40,201 nt of DNA, from positions 1 to 40,201 of the forward strand of contig CAJXNU010000005.1 in the NCBI GenBank assembly GCA_913057255.1. Reading direction: 5' to 3'. The position numbers and the translations under genes are program-made. Numbering within the stretch: position 1 is the first letter of the stretch; each line of letters opens with the position of its first letter. This stretch comes from an uncultured Wenzhouxiangella sp. GTDB taxonomy: Bacteria; Pseudomonadota; Gammaproteobacteria; Xanthomonadales; Wenzhouxiangellaceae. The notes beneath the pieces were generated by a model. The model worked only from the letters and a program-made list of their open reading frames with translations, ran no database searches and was not told where the DNA came from. Shown here in pieces: positions 1 through 7,735 of this stretch.

Positions 1-256
1 CACTGGGCATTTTTTCAGGAAAGCGACCGGCGGCCAGCTCTTGAGTGGCCAAGGCTAAGTCTCTCACCGGCTGGCTGACGCGGCGAGCCGCATTGAAAGC
101 CAACACAATTGCCAACAAGGCGGTGAGCAATAACACCAGCGATAGAATCAACACCAAGCTTTGTTCTAAGCGCCCGCGCAAAAAAGCGACGTTCTGATAC
201 CGGTAGTAGGCCTGTTCGATGTCATTGGCCATTTGAGAAACCTCAGCGGGCGATGG
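1..256 (-). pseudogene. ntrY: ntrY, downstream part after in-frame stop (TM helix + HAMP), runs off window
   Basis: This is the continuation, in the same minus-strand frame, of the NtrY-like histidine kinase whose first part ends at a TAG at 259-257. The frame stays open to the window edge. It encodes a short linker, then a hydrophobic helix (LVLILSLVLLLTALLAIVLA) and a HAMP-like segment (ARRVSQPVRDLALATQELAAGRF), which is where NtrY family members place their last membrane helix and HAMP. PAS, HisKA and HATPase domains would lie beyond the window. An ATG at 232-230 has GAGG eight bases upstream, so re-initiation could give a separate kinase polypeptide without the periplasmic sensor. I call it a pseudogene part because one sense codon (for example CAG) in place of TAG would restore a normal protein. 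A sequencing error is equally possible. Confidence 0.7.
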
Positions 257-1009
257 CTAGATCGCTTGCAAGATCACAGGCGTTGCTCCCAAACCCAGCG
301 GTGTGATTTGTTGCATCACCCGAATCATGAGCCCATCGTCTGTGGGCTCAGCGGCTGCGTACTCTCCGTTTTCCAGCGTTTGAGTCAGCGCAAACTGATT
401 GGGCAAATTGGCCACCACGGCACTGGGGTCAATGTGAACGGAAAGCTCAGCCAAGCCTGATCGGTTTAAGATGTTGATCTCGGTGGGTCCCGAGGCACTG
501 ACGTAATCGAGCAGTTCGTTGGCCAATGTGGCCTGATCATTTAAATCCACCACGGCTCCAATGCGCTGCAACTCCGATCGCACCTCGCGGGTTCGAAGCG
601 CCATAAAGAGCTGACCCAGTTCAATCGATTGGGACAAGGCCTGCTCGGTTTGCACATCCAGCCAGCCCTCCACTGTCTCACTTAAAAACTGCAGCGAGAA
701 TAGATAAAGAACCACCACCGGCGGCAAGGCCAGTGCAGAAAAAATCTTCACCAGGCGAGCGGTCAGCCGCGCGCCGGGCTCATTGGCCGCCACCCGCTGT
801 CGCAAACGAAGCAAACGACCAACAATCACCGCCAGCAAGATCAACAAGGCCAGTGTGGCTGAGACAAACACCCAGAGCGCATGACGCGACAATTGGGTGG
901 TCTCTTGTTCCACATTGATCACTAAGTACAGGGCGCTTAACAACACCAAGAGCACCGCAGCCCACGGCGCGACTCGGATCAGTCGTCGCAGCCAGCTTTT
1001 ATGGCGCAT
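257..1009 (-). CDS. ntrY: NtrY-like sensor histidine kinase, N-terminal part, ended early by TAG
   Basis: This is the membrane sensor part of a nitrogen-regulation-type histidine kinase (NtrY, partner of NtrX). The protein starts with a basic patch and a membrane helix (about residues 12-32), then a second helix (about 45-65). An NtrY-typical stretch follows (GARLTARLVKIFSALALPPV), with a third helix and a periplasmic domain whose beginning resembles FLSETVEGWLDVQTEQAL. The frame ends in TAG at 259-257, after about 250 residues, where family members run on for several hundred more. The ATG at 1009 is preferred over the GTG at 1012 because GAGG lies seven bases before it. The start overlaps the end of the DUF4390 gene, so translation is probably coupled. 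topA in this window ends with TAG, so TAG is a normal stop here and recoding is unlikely. Confidence 0.75.
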   Translation of the reverse strand: MRHKSWLRRLIRVAPWAAVLLVLLSALYLVINVEQETTQLSRHALWVFVSATLALLILLAVIVGRLLRLRQRVAANEPGARLTARLVKIFSALALPPVVVLYLFSLQFLSETVEGWLDVQTEQALSQSIELGQLFMALRTREVRSELQRIGAVVDLNDQATLANELLDYVSASGPTEINILNRSGLAELSVHIDPSAVVANLPNQFALTQTLENGEYAAAEPTDDGLMIRVMQQITPLGLGATPVILQAI

Positions 1010-1577
1010 CACTCACCTCAACCCGCCAACTCCAACCATCGTCCGAACTTTGCCACTGACCATCGCTCCATACCGCCAGCTGCATGGGCGCAGGCAACCG
1101 CTCACGGTCAATATCGGGTTTGGCCTGCACATGCCAGGAACGATCGGTTGAGGCATCTTGTGTCAGATGGGTGTCTAAGAACCTTGGCTCAGCGAGCGCA
1201 CTCACCAACAATCTCAGCCGCGGGTAAGTGGCCGTGGCGCCCGTCTTTAATTCGGTGAGTTGATAGTGCTCAATCAATGGCAGATAGCGAATCTCAAAGC
1301 GGTGATTGCGGGTTTGATCGGTGGAAGCCAACACGCCATGGATCGGATGAATTCGAGTGGCCACCACCACAGTGACTGCCACCCCATGGTCCAATGCCTC
1401 TAATACCGGAGGACTCGGTGAAAAGGCGATGCCACTGACCACGCCCAAGACACCATCACGCCACTGCAGCACCGGATCCATCAACTCCAGAGTTAACGCA
1501 TCTCCATCACGCTGGCCGTCGCTGTCAGGCGCTTGGCAAGCGACCAAGAGCAGCATAATAAAAACCATCCCAATCAT
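999..1577 (-). CDS. DUF4390 family lipoprotein
   Basis: This is a 192-residue protein of the DUF4390 family, which in many proteobacteria sits between rsmB and ntrY as it does here. No biochemical role is known to me. It has a short lipoprotein signal (MIGMVFIMLLLVAC) with a lipobox-like LVAC, so it is probably anchored to a membrane by the cysteine at residue 14. The rest is beta-rich with conserved-looking stretches such as FEIRYLPLIEHYQL and ATYPRLRLLVSAL. The frame is open far upstream inside rsmB, but only from the ATG at 1577 is there a signal sequence. A later ATG at 1568 is also possible. It overlaps rsmB by about 50 bp and ntrY by 11 bp, which points to one operon. Identification rests on neighbourhood plus overall similarity recalled from memory. 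Confidence 0.78.
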   Translation of the reverse strand: MIGMVFIMLLLVACQAPDSDGQRDGDALTLELMDPVLQWRDGVLGVVSGIAFSPSPPVLEALDHGVAVTVVVATRIHPIHGVLASTDQTRNHRFEIRYLPLIEHYQLTELKTGATATYPRLRLLVSALAEPRFLDTHLTQDASTDRSWHVQAKPDIDRERLPAPMQLAVWSDGQWQSSDDGWSWRVEVSDAP

Positions 1578-2916
1578 TTTGGCCTGGCAGCACCTGCCAG
1601 CCCACAGAGACCGCGCGCCCGGGCACCGTGCCCTGGCTCGACTCATCTTGACTGGGTGGGTCCAAGACTTTTGCATCCGAGTGATTCTCCAAAAACCGTT
1701 GAACCTGCTGGTGGTTTTCTCTGGCCAAGACCGAACAGGTGACATAGACAAGGATACCGCCCGGCTTGAGCAGTGGCCACAGCCGATTGAGCAACAAAGC
1801 TTGCGTGGTGACCAGCGCATCGATGTCTTGGGGCTGGCGAAGCCAACGAATATCGGGGTGGCGACGAATGACACCGGTGGCCGAACACGGCGCATCAATC
1901 AAGATCCGATCAAAGGCTTGTCCGTCCCACCACTGATCAGGCGCTGTGGCGTCCCCACAAATGAGCTCAGCGGATAAAGACAAACGCTCAAGGCCAGCAC
2001 CGACTTGAGCCAAACGATCCGGCTCAGACTCCACGGCCACCAAGTCAATGTCTGCCCTCTCCAAACAATGCGCGGCCTTACCGCCGGGACCTGCACAGGC
2101 ATCCAATACGCGCTGCCCAGATGAGAGTTCTAACCAATCGATTGCCCATTGAGCGCCTGCATCTTGGACCGACCAGCCACCGTCCATAAACTCGGGCACA
2201 TCACGAATCGCTGCGCGGGTCTCGCACATCACCGCATCGGCCAAGCCAGGCAATGGGCGATCCACCATGCCGGATTTTGAGAGCGCATCCAACGCTTGCT
2301 CACGGCTCCAATGGCGCCGATTGACGCGCAGGGTCAGTGGTGGCGAGGCATTGCCTGCGGCCAATAGGTCCACCCACTCATCGGGCCAGTCATGGGCCAG
2401 GGCATCAATCAGCCATTGGGGATAGCCCCACTCCATCACAGGACGGCCCAGCCACTTCGCCTCGAGCGCCTCCCGCTCTCGCAAGAAGCGACGCAAAATC
2501 GCATTGACCAGTTTGCTCAAATGCTCGGCTTTGGCCAAGCGGGTGGCTTCCACCGCGCAGTGGACCACCGCATGATCGGGCTCGCGCCCGTCTCTTAATT
2601 CGGACAACGCCACCGCCAAAATAAAAAAGCTCAATCGGTCTTTGGGTTTGAGGGGCGTGTGCAACAAGGTCTTTAAATGCGCATTGACCATCGGCCAATC
2701 GCGCATCAAGCCGTGCACCAGACGGCGCACCAGAGAACGGTCTTTGGATGCCTCCATGTTGGCACACACCGTCTCCAAAGCGACATCGGCGGCCTGGCCG
2801 TGATCGAACACCGACAAAGCCACTTCCGCCGCGGCCAGGCGCGGCTTAGCACCCGTCTTATCGCCAGCTCTATCGCCCACTCTATCGCCCACTCTATCGC
2901 CAGTCGGGGTGGGCAT
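1525..2916 (-). CDS. rsmB: 16S rRNA (cytosine-967-C5)-methyltransferase RsmB
   Basis: This enzyme methylates C967 of 16S rRNA using S-adenosylmethionine. The N-terminal NusB-like RNA-binding domain (about residues 25-165) includes HAVVHCAVEATRLAKAEHLSKLVNAILRRFLR. The SAM-binding Rossmann domain includes RVLDACAGPGGKAAH. Both family cysteines are present: the PC motif (IDAPCSATGVIRRHPDIRW) and the TC motif (LVYVTCSVLARENHQQV). There are about 463 residues, slightly longer than usual because of an extra N-terminal stretch of DRVG/DRAG units coded by tandem 12-bp repeats. The start is not settled: ATG 2916 is used here, a GTG lies at 2928, and neither has a good ribosome site. The start lies inside the end of fmt, so coupling is likely. 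This is the common fmt-rsmB arrangement. Confidence 0.95.
   Translation of the reverse strand: MPTPTGDRVGDRVGDRAGDKTGAKPRLAAAEVALSVFDHGQAADVALETVCANMEASKDRSLVRRLVHGLMRDWPMVNAHLKTLLHTPLKPKDRLSFFILAVALSELRDGREPDHAVVHCAVEATRLAKAEHLSKLVNAILRRFLREREALEAKWLGRPVMEWGYPQWLIDALAHDWPDEWVDLLAAGNASPPLTLRVNRRHWSREQALDALSKSGMVDRPLPGLADAVMCETRAAIRDVPEFMDGGWSVQDAGAQWAIDWLELSSGQRVLDACAGPGGKAAHCLERADIDLVAVESEPDRLAQVGAGLERLSLSAELICGDATAPDQWWDGQAFDRILIDAPCSATGVIRRHPDIRWLRQPQDIDALVTTQALLLNRLWPLLKPGGILVYVTCSVLARENHQQVQRFLENHSDAKVLDPPSQDESSQGTVPGRAVSVGWQVLPGQNDWDGFYYAALGRLPSA
2857..2904 (-). repeat. Tandem 12-bp repeats across the fmt/rsmB junction
   Basis: Four consecutive 12-bp units run through here. Two are identical on the plus strand (TCTATCGCCCAC at 2869-2880 and 2881-2892). 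The flanking units at 2857-2868 and 2893-2904 are diverged. In the rsmB frame they encode the repeated tetrapeptide D-R-V/A-G. The unit at 2893-2904 contains the fmt stop codon TAG (2896-2894). The array therefore lengthens the RsmB N-terminus without changing Fmt. It looks like slipped-strand expansion. Confidence 0.9.
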
Positions 2917-3814
2917 TGAACCATTCACTGGCGGTCAGTCGGCGACGCGACGGGGCTTGCAGTTCAGTGATCTCCAGCGAGCCCTCGCCGCAGGCGACCA
3001 CCACCGCATCGCTTCGCCCCCGAATCAATTCTCCGGGGGGCGCGACCACGGCTGGCCCAGCCTGCGCCGACCAGACCCGCACCATGGGCTCGCCCAATGG
3101 AGCAAACACCTCGGTGTGAGCCACAGGCCATGGGTTGTAGGCACGCACCGCGCGCGCTAAGGCCTCCGCAGAGCCAGAGAAGTCCAGCAAGGCATCGGAC
3201 TTCTTGATCAAGGGGGCATGGGTCACACCCGTTGCCGGCTGTGGCGTGGCCGCCGGCAGTTGATTGCTGACCAACGCATCGAGACCCTGGATCACGACCT
3301 CGGCACTGAGTCTGGCCAGCCGGTCATGGAGATCAGCCGCCGTCTCGGTGGGACCGATGGCAGTCCGCTCGGTCATCAACACCGGCCCAGTATCGAGCCC
3401 TTCATCCATTTGCATCAGCGAAATCCCGGTCTCGGGATCGCCAGCCAAAATGGCTTGTTGAATGGGACTCGCACCTCGCCAGCGCGGCAGGAGTGAGGCG
3501 TGCAAGTTCCAACAGCCCAGGCGAGGTTCAGTCAAGATGGTGCCTGGAATCAAGAGTCCATAGGCCGCGGTGATCAGTAGATCGGCGGCCCAATGGGCCA
3601 GCGAGGCGCCTTTCAAAGTCGCCGGCTGTTCGACGGGAATGCCCTCTTGTTCTGCCAAGATCTTGACCGGTGAGCCTTGCAAGATGCGGCCACGGCCTGC
3701 CGGACGGTCGGGTTGGGTCAACACCATCACCGGCCGATGGCCATGATCAATCAATGCTTGGAGTGCAGGCACGGAGAACTCGGGCGTGCCGGCGTAGATG
3801 ATGCGAGGACTCAT
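2894..3814 (-). CDS. fmt: Methionyl-tRNA formyltransferase
   Basis: This enzyme formylates initiator Met-tRNA with 10-formyltetrahydrofolate. The N-terminal formyltransferase domain begins with IIYAGTPEFSVPALQAL and carries the family core AAYGLLIP followed by CWNLHASLLPRWRGASPIQ, which supplies the catalytic asparagine and histidine. Further on is the segment GISLMQMDEGLDTGPV with its conserved aspartate. The C-terminal OB-fold domain (about residues 210-306) includes the linker ALLDFSGSAEALARAVRAYNPWP. The length of 306 is normal. It lies 19 bp downstream of def, its functional partner (formylation then deformylation), and overlaps rsmB, so def-fmt-rsmB is an operon. Confidence 0.97.
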   Translation of the reverse strand: MSPRIIYAGTPEFSVPALQALIDHGHRPVMVLTQPDRPAGRGRILQGSPVKILAEQEGIPVEQPATLKGASLAHWAADLLITAAYGLLIPGTILTEPRLGCWNLHASLLPRWRGASPIQQAILAGDPETGISLMQMDEGLDTGPVLMTERTAIGPTETAADLHDRLARLSAEVVIQGLDALVSNQLPAATPQPATGVTHAPLIKKSDALLDFSGSAEALARAVRAYNPWPVAHTEVFAPLGEPMVRVWSAQAGPAVVAPPGELIRGRSDAVVVACGEGSLEITELQAPSRRRLTASEWFNAHPDWR

Positions 3815-3833
3815 TTAGCTCTCTTATTAAGCT

Positions 3834-4337
3834 CTATTGGACGGTTTGGCGCTGTTTTTGATAACGCTTTTGCAGCATGCGCCGTTTCAGAGGCGAGAGT
3901 CGGTCGAAAAAGACCTTGCCATCTAAGTGATCGATCTCATGTTGGATACACACCGCAGCCAAACCATCGATCTCAAGCTCGAAAGACTCACCGGCCAAGT
4001 TCAGCGCACGCACCCGCACGCGGTCAGCGCGCTGCACATCCGCGGTGACGCCCGGGATCGACAAACAGCCCTCTTCACAGACCTGTTCTCCCGAGCGCTC
4101 CAAAATCTCTGGGTTGAAAAAGACCATCGGATCATTGTGGCCATCGCTGACATCCATCACAAACACTCGCCGGTCGTCGTTGACCTGAATCGATGCCAAG
4201 CCAATGCCACGGGCGTCGTACATGGTCTCGATCATGGACTCGGCCAGCGCTTTTTCCGACTCGCCCACGGCATCGACGGGCTTGGCAATGCGCCGGAGCC
4301 TGGGATCTGGGAATTCGAGGATGTCGAGTATGGCCAT
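3834..4337 (-). CDS. def: Peptide deformylase
   Basis: This metalloenzyme removes the formyl group from the N-terminal methionine of new proteins. All three family motifs are present: motif 1 as [10 protein letters not shown] (usually GIGLAATQV), motif 2 as EGCLSIPG with the metal-binding cysteine, and motif 3 as QHEIDHLDG with the HExxH metal site and catalytic glutamate. The protein has 167 residues, the usual size, and a C-terminus rich in Lys/Arg/Gln. It is the first gene of the minus-strand operon and faces smg across 377 bp. The promoter should lie in that gap, but I could not fix it from sequence. Confidence 0.97.
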   Translation of the reverse strand: MAILDILEFPDPRLRRIAKPVDAVGESEKALAESMIETMYDARGIGLASIQVNDDRRVFVMDVSDGHNDPMVFFNPEILERSGEQVCEEGCLSIPGVTADVQRADRVRVRALNLAGESFELEIDGLAAVCIQHEIDHLDGKVFFDRLSPLKRRMLQKRYQKQRQTVQ

Positions 4338-4714
4338 GTGTCTTTAAAATCTGCGCTGTGTTGGGTGACAAAAGTTGTCAGTGACTGTCAGTATTTGTGT
4401 TTGGGCCCCATAAATCAAGGGTCTAGGAGCTGACAGACCTTCTATTTTAACGAATCTGGCCCCTCTGCCTTGGATTGTCGTCACCCAGAGGGGTTGACGC
4501 CTTGAGCAATCGCCTCCATAGTGAAATAAAGCCCTCAATCCACCCCCAGATGGACAAAATCGAACGCCGAGTCGGCGGTGGGGAGGGTTTTGGTGAGATA
4601 ATGACCGGCTTTGCACACGAAAACTTGTGTGAATCATCGAACAACGCACACTGAGGTAAGGTGTGGCTTGTCTGGGGTGAGGCTGGTGACCCTTAAATGC
4701 CATAAGGATGTGGA
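4338..4714. promoter_or_regulatory. Divergent def/smg intergenic region with candidate smg promoter
   Basis: No convincing gene lies in these 377 bp. A possible sigma70 promoter on the plus strand is TTGACG (4494-4499) with CATAGT (4517-4522) at a 17-bp spacing. The -10 is weak, so this is tentative. An inverted repeat (4460-4493) ends at the -35. In many gammaproteobacteria lysM and dprA lie between def and smg. Neither is here, and I saw no decayed remains. Confidence 0.4.
4460..4493. repeat. Inverted repeat, 8-bp arms, next to candidate -35
   Basis: The arms CCCCTCTG (4460-4467) and CAGAGGGG (4486-4493) are perfect complements separated by 18 bp. The right arm touches the TTGACG that I propose as the smg -35 element. 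It could be an operator or a hairpin in a leader RNA. The arms are seen directly, the role is a guess. Confidence 0.5.
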
Positions 4715-5236
4715 ATGAAAGAGAATGTACTCGACCTATTGATGTATCTGTTCGAGAACTACATTTACGATGAACCCGATGCCACGCCAGACCGCGAGGC
4801 GCTGAGCGAAAGCCTCGAAGAGGCGGGTTTTTCTGGCAATGAAATTGAGCGCGCGTTTGCTTGGCTGGATGAATTGGCCCGTCAGCGACAAGTCGCGACC
4901 ATGAACCAAACGGATGTGGGCAGCTCTGGCGCGATGCCCAGCTTCCCCACCAGCCAAACGCCCAAGAGCTGTCGCATCTTCAATGCCGATGAGCTTGAGC
5001 GTCTGGACCTCGATGCCCGTGGGCTGTTGATGTATCTGGAAAATATGGGCGTATTGGATGCCACAAGCCGCGAGCTGGTCATCGACCGCTTGATGGCGCT
5101 CGATGCTGAAGAAGTGAGTATGGAAGAGGTCAAGTGGGTGGTGCTGATGGTGTTGTTTAACCAACCCGGTCAAGAAGCCAATTACGCATGGATGGAAGAT
5201 TTGATGTTTGATGAAGAAGGCGAACACCGACACTGA
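4715..5236 (+). CDS. smg: Smg family protein (DUF494)
   Basis: This is a small acidic cytoplasmic protein of the Smg/DUF494 family. Its function is not firmly established. It is found almost always beside topA and dprA. The N-terminus MKENVLDLLMYLFENYI is typical of the family, and the length of 173 residues is slightly above the usual 155-160. The extra length sits in a polar Ser/Thr-rich linker at about 70-90. The ATG at 4715 has AAGGA about eight bases upstream. The stop codon overlaps the topA start (TGATG at 5234-5238), so the two are translationally coupled. Confidence 0.93.
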   Translation: MKENVLDLLMYLFENYIYDEPDATPDREALSESLEEAGFSGNEIERAFAWLDELARQRQVATMNQTDVGSSGAMPSFPTSQTPKSCRIFNADELERLDLDARGLLMYLENMGVLDATSRELVIDRLMALDAEEVSMEEVKWVVLMVLFNQPGQEANYAWMEDLMFDEEGEHRH

Positions 5237-7683
5237 TGGCCAAAAACTTACTCATCGTCGAATCGCCTGCCAAAGCGACCACCATCAATAAATACCTTGG
5301 GCCTGACTTTGAAGTGCTGGCCTCATATGGGCACGTCCGTGACCTCATCCCCAAAGGAGGCGCGGTCGATCCGGACAACGACTTTGAGATGCACTACCGC
5401 ATCATCGATCGCAACAAAAAACACGTCGATAAAATTGTTTCCAGCGCGAAAAAAGCCGATGCGGTCTTTTTGGCCACTGACCTTGACCGCGAAGGGGAAG
5501 CGATCTCATGGCACATTGCAGAGATCTTAAAAGAGCGTGGCATCAACCACGACAAGCCCGTCAAGCGGGTGGTCTTTTCTGAGATCACCAAATCCGCCAT
5601 TGACCAGGCGATGAAACACCCCAGAGACTTGGTGGCGCCCTTGGTGGATGCCCAACAAGCCAGGCGGGCGCTGGATTATTTGGTGGGCTTTAACCTCTCA
5701 CCGCTTTTGTGGAAAAAAGTGGCGCGCGGGCTATCGGCTGGTCGAGTGCAATCCCCAGCGCTTCGCATGATTGTTGAGCGCGAAGAAGAAATTGAAGCCT
5801 TCAAGCCGCAAGAGTATTGGACCATTGGTGCCACACTGGGCGAAGAAGCCAGCCCGTTTAATGCCAACCTCGTTAAGGTCAACGGCAAGAAGCTCGAGCA
5901 GTTTGACCTCACCAGCGAAGAACAAGCCACGGAAGTGGTCCAACGCATTGAAGATCATGCCGAGACCGGGTCGGATGGACCAGCCTTGGTGCTGCATCGC
6001 ATCAAAAAAAGCCAGCGCCGTCGCCGGCCACAGCCGCCGTTCATCACCTCGACTCTGCAACAAGAAGCCGCCAGGCGACTGCGCTTCACGACCCAGCGGA
6101 CCATGCGCGTGGCGCAGCAGTTATACGAAGGCATCGACACCGGTGGTGGCGAAAATCAAGGCTTGATCACGTACATGCGAACCGATTCGGTGGCTTTGTC
6201 TGCCGATGCGCTCTCTGAGATCCGGTCGGTGGTGCAAAAAGAATACGGCGCGCATCTCATTCCAGAAAAGCCCAATTTCTACCAGTCGAAATCGAAAAAT
6301 GCGCAAGAGGCGCATGAATCGATTCGACCGACCTCGGCTTCGCTCACGCCCATCAAGGTCAAATCGCATTTGTCTGAAGACCAATATCGGCTCTATCAGC
6401 TGATTTGGAATCGCGCGGTCGCGAGCCAAATGATTCCGGCGGTCTATGACACAGTCAGCGCCGAGTTCGATGTCGGGCCAGAAACGTTTAGAGCCAATGG
6501 ATCGATTCTCATCGAGCCTGGCTTTTTGTCGGTCTATCAAGACGCGCAAGCCGAATCAGACAACCGACTGCCCGCTTTAGAAGAAGGGGATCGTGTGGCG
6601 CTTAGAGCCGTCACGCCAGAACAACATTTCACCGAGCCACCGCCGCGATATTCAGAGGCGAGCTTAGTGAAAGCCTTGGAAGAACACGGCATTGGCCGGC
6701 CGTCGACCTATGCCTCGATCATTCAGACGCTCAAAGACCGCGAGTATGTGGACTTAGAGAACCGTCGCTTCACCCCCACCTCAACTGGGCGGGTGGTCGC
6801 GAAGTTTCTTTCCACGCACTTTGATCGTTATGTCGACTATGACTTCACCGCCCGCTTAGAAGATGCACTCGATGCGGTCTCGCGTGGCGAGAATGAATGG
6901 CGGCCTTTGCTCAAAGAATTCTGGACACCGTTTATCGAGCGCGTACACGAAAAGGAAGAATCGGTCTCGCGCCAGGAAGCCCAATTGGCCAGAGAGCTGG
7001 GCACGGATCCAAAATCAGGCAAGCCTGTGATTGTCCGAGTCGGCCGGTATGGACCCTTTGCCCAGATTGGGCAAGCCGAAGATGAGGAAAAGCCCCTATT
7101 CGCGGGCCTTCGTCCTGGCCAAAAAATGGATCACATCACGCTAGAAGAAGCCCTAGAGCTATTCAAGTTGCCGCGTGATCTCGGTCACACGCCTGAGGGC
7201 GAGCCCATCCAAGCCAATGTGGGCCGCTTTGGTCCATATGTTCGCTATGGCCAAAAGAATTTTGTGTCTTTGAAAGAAGTCGATCCGTTGGATGTCACTT
7301 ATGAGCAGGCCATGGAATTGATTGCCGCGCATAAGCAAATGCTTAAAGACCGCGTCATTAAGAGCTTCCCAGAACAAGGCATTGAGATCTTGAAAGGTCG
7401 CTATGGGCCGTTCATCACCGATGGCAACGTCAACGCCAAAGTGCCCAAGGATGTTGAACCAGAGACCCTGGATTTAGAGACCTGCCAACAACTCATCGCA
7501 GAAGCACCACCGAAAGGCTCACGCGGCAAATTTGGTCGCAAGAAAGCCGGCAAAAAGAAGGCAGCCAAGAAAAAAGTAGCGAAGAAAAAAGCCACTAAGA
7601 AAAAGACGGCGAAAAAGAAAACAGCCAAAAAGAAAACGACAAAGAAAAAAGCAGCGAAGAAAAAAACTGCCTCGGCTGATTAG
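5236..7683 (+). CDS. topA: DNA topoisomerase I (type IA), lysine-tailed form
   Basis: This enzyme relaxes negative supercoils by single-strand passage. The Toprim domain is at the N-terminus (LLIVESPAKATTINKYLG, then DLDREGEAISWHIAEIL with the metal-binding acidic residues). The catalytic tyrosine is about Y313 in YMRTDS. After the core come three Toprim C-terminal repeats recognisable by VGRYGPF, VGRFGPYVRYG and KGRYGPFI. From about residue 765 the protein ends in a long run of KKKAAKKK-type repeats. The zinc-ribbon cysteines of the E. coli enzyme are absent. This layout matches TopA of Xanthomonadales relatives, where the basic tail is thought to bind DNA. The 815 residues are complete. It overlaps smg and converges with the rhomboid gene, with no clear terminator in the 52-bp gap. 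Confidence 0.97.
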   Translation: MAKNLLIVESPAKATTINKYLGPDFEVLASYGHVRDLIPKGGAVDPDNDFEMHYRIIDRNKKHVDKIVSSAKKADAVFLATDLDREGEAISWHIAEILKERGINHDKPVKRVVFSEITKSAIDQAMKHPRDLVAPLVDAQQARRALDYLVGFNLSPLLWKKVARGLSAGRVQSPALRMIVEREEEIEAFKPQEYWTIGATLGEEASPFNANLVKVNGKKLEQFDLTSEEQATEVVQRIEDHAETGSDGPALVLHRIKKSQRRRRPQPPFITSTLQQEAARRLRFTTQRTMRVAQQLYEGIDTGGGENQGLITYMRTDSVALSADALSEIRSVVQKEYGAHLIPEKPNFYQSKSKNAQEAHESIRPTSASLTPIKVKSHLSEDQYRLYQLIWNRAVASQMIPAVYDTVSAEFDVGPETFRANGSILIEPGFLSVYQDAQAESDNRLPALEEGDRVALRAVTPEQHFTEPPPRYSEASLVKALEEHGIGRPSTYASIIQTLKDREYVDLENRRFTPTSTGRVVAKFLSTHFDRYVDYDFTARLEDALDAVSRGENEWRPLLKEFWTPFIERVHEKEESVSRQEAQLARELGTDPKSGKPVIVRVGRYGPFAQIGQAEDEEKPLFAGLRPGQKMDHITLEEALELFKLPRDLGHTPEGEPIQANVGRFGPYVRYGQKNFVSLKEVDPLDVTYEQAMELIAAHKQMLKDRVIKSFPEQGIEILKGRYGPFITDGNVNAKVPKDVEPETLDLETCQQLIAEAPPKGSRGKFGRKKAGKKKAAKKKVAKKKATKKKTAKKKTAKKKTTKKKAAKKKTASAD

Positions 7684-7735
7684 TTGACGCACTCACCACC
7701 GAGGCAGGGTACCATCTGACCAAGTCCGTCTAGAC

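Noticed and set aside
257-259. Genetic-code change with TAG read as an amino acid
   Set aside because: topA and fmt end in TAG with normal C-termini, and no other gene shows internal TAG.
733-918. Short open frames on the plus strand opposite ntrY, DUF4390 and rsmB
   Set aside because: Antisense to well-recognised genes, Arg/Pro-rich composition, no ribosome sites; shadows of codon bias.
1578-1898. Upstream extension of the DUF4390 frame into rsmB
   Set aside because: The extension has no signal sequence and antisense-like composition. The lipoprotein signal starts at ATG 1577.
4344-4703. Open frames in the def/smg gap as a decayed lysM or dprA
   Set aside because: Translations show no LysM motif or DprA Rossmann features.
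5297-5530. Overlapping frames inside topA and recQ
   Set aside because: Out-of-frame shadows of strongly conserved genes with no independent start signals.
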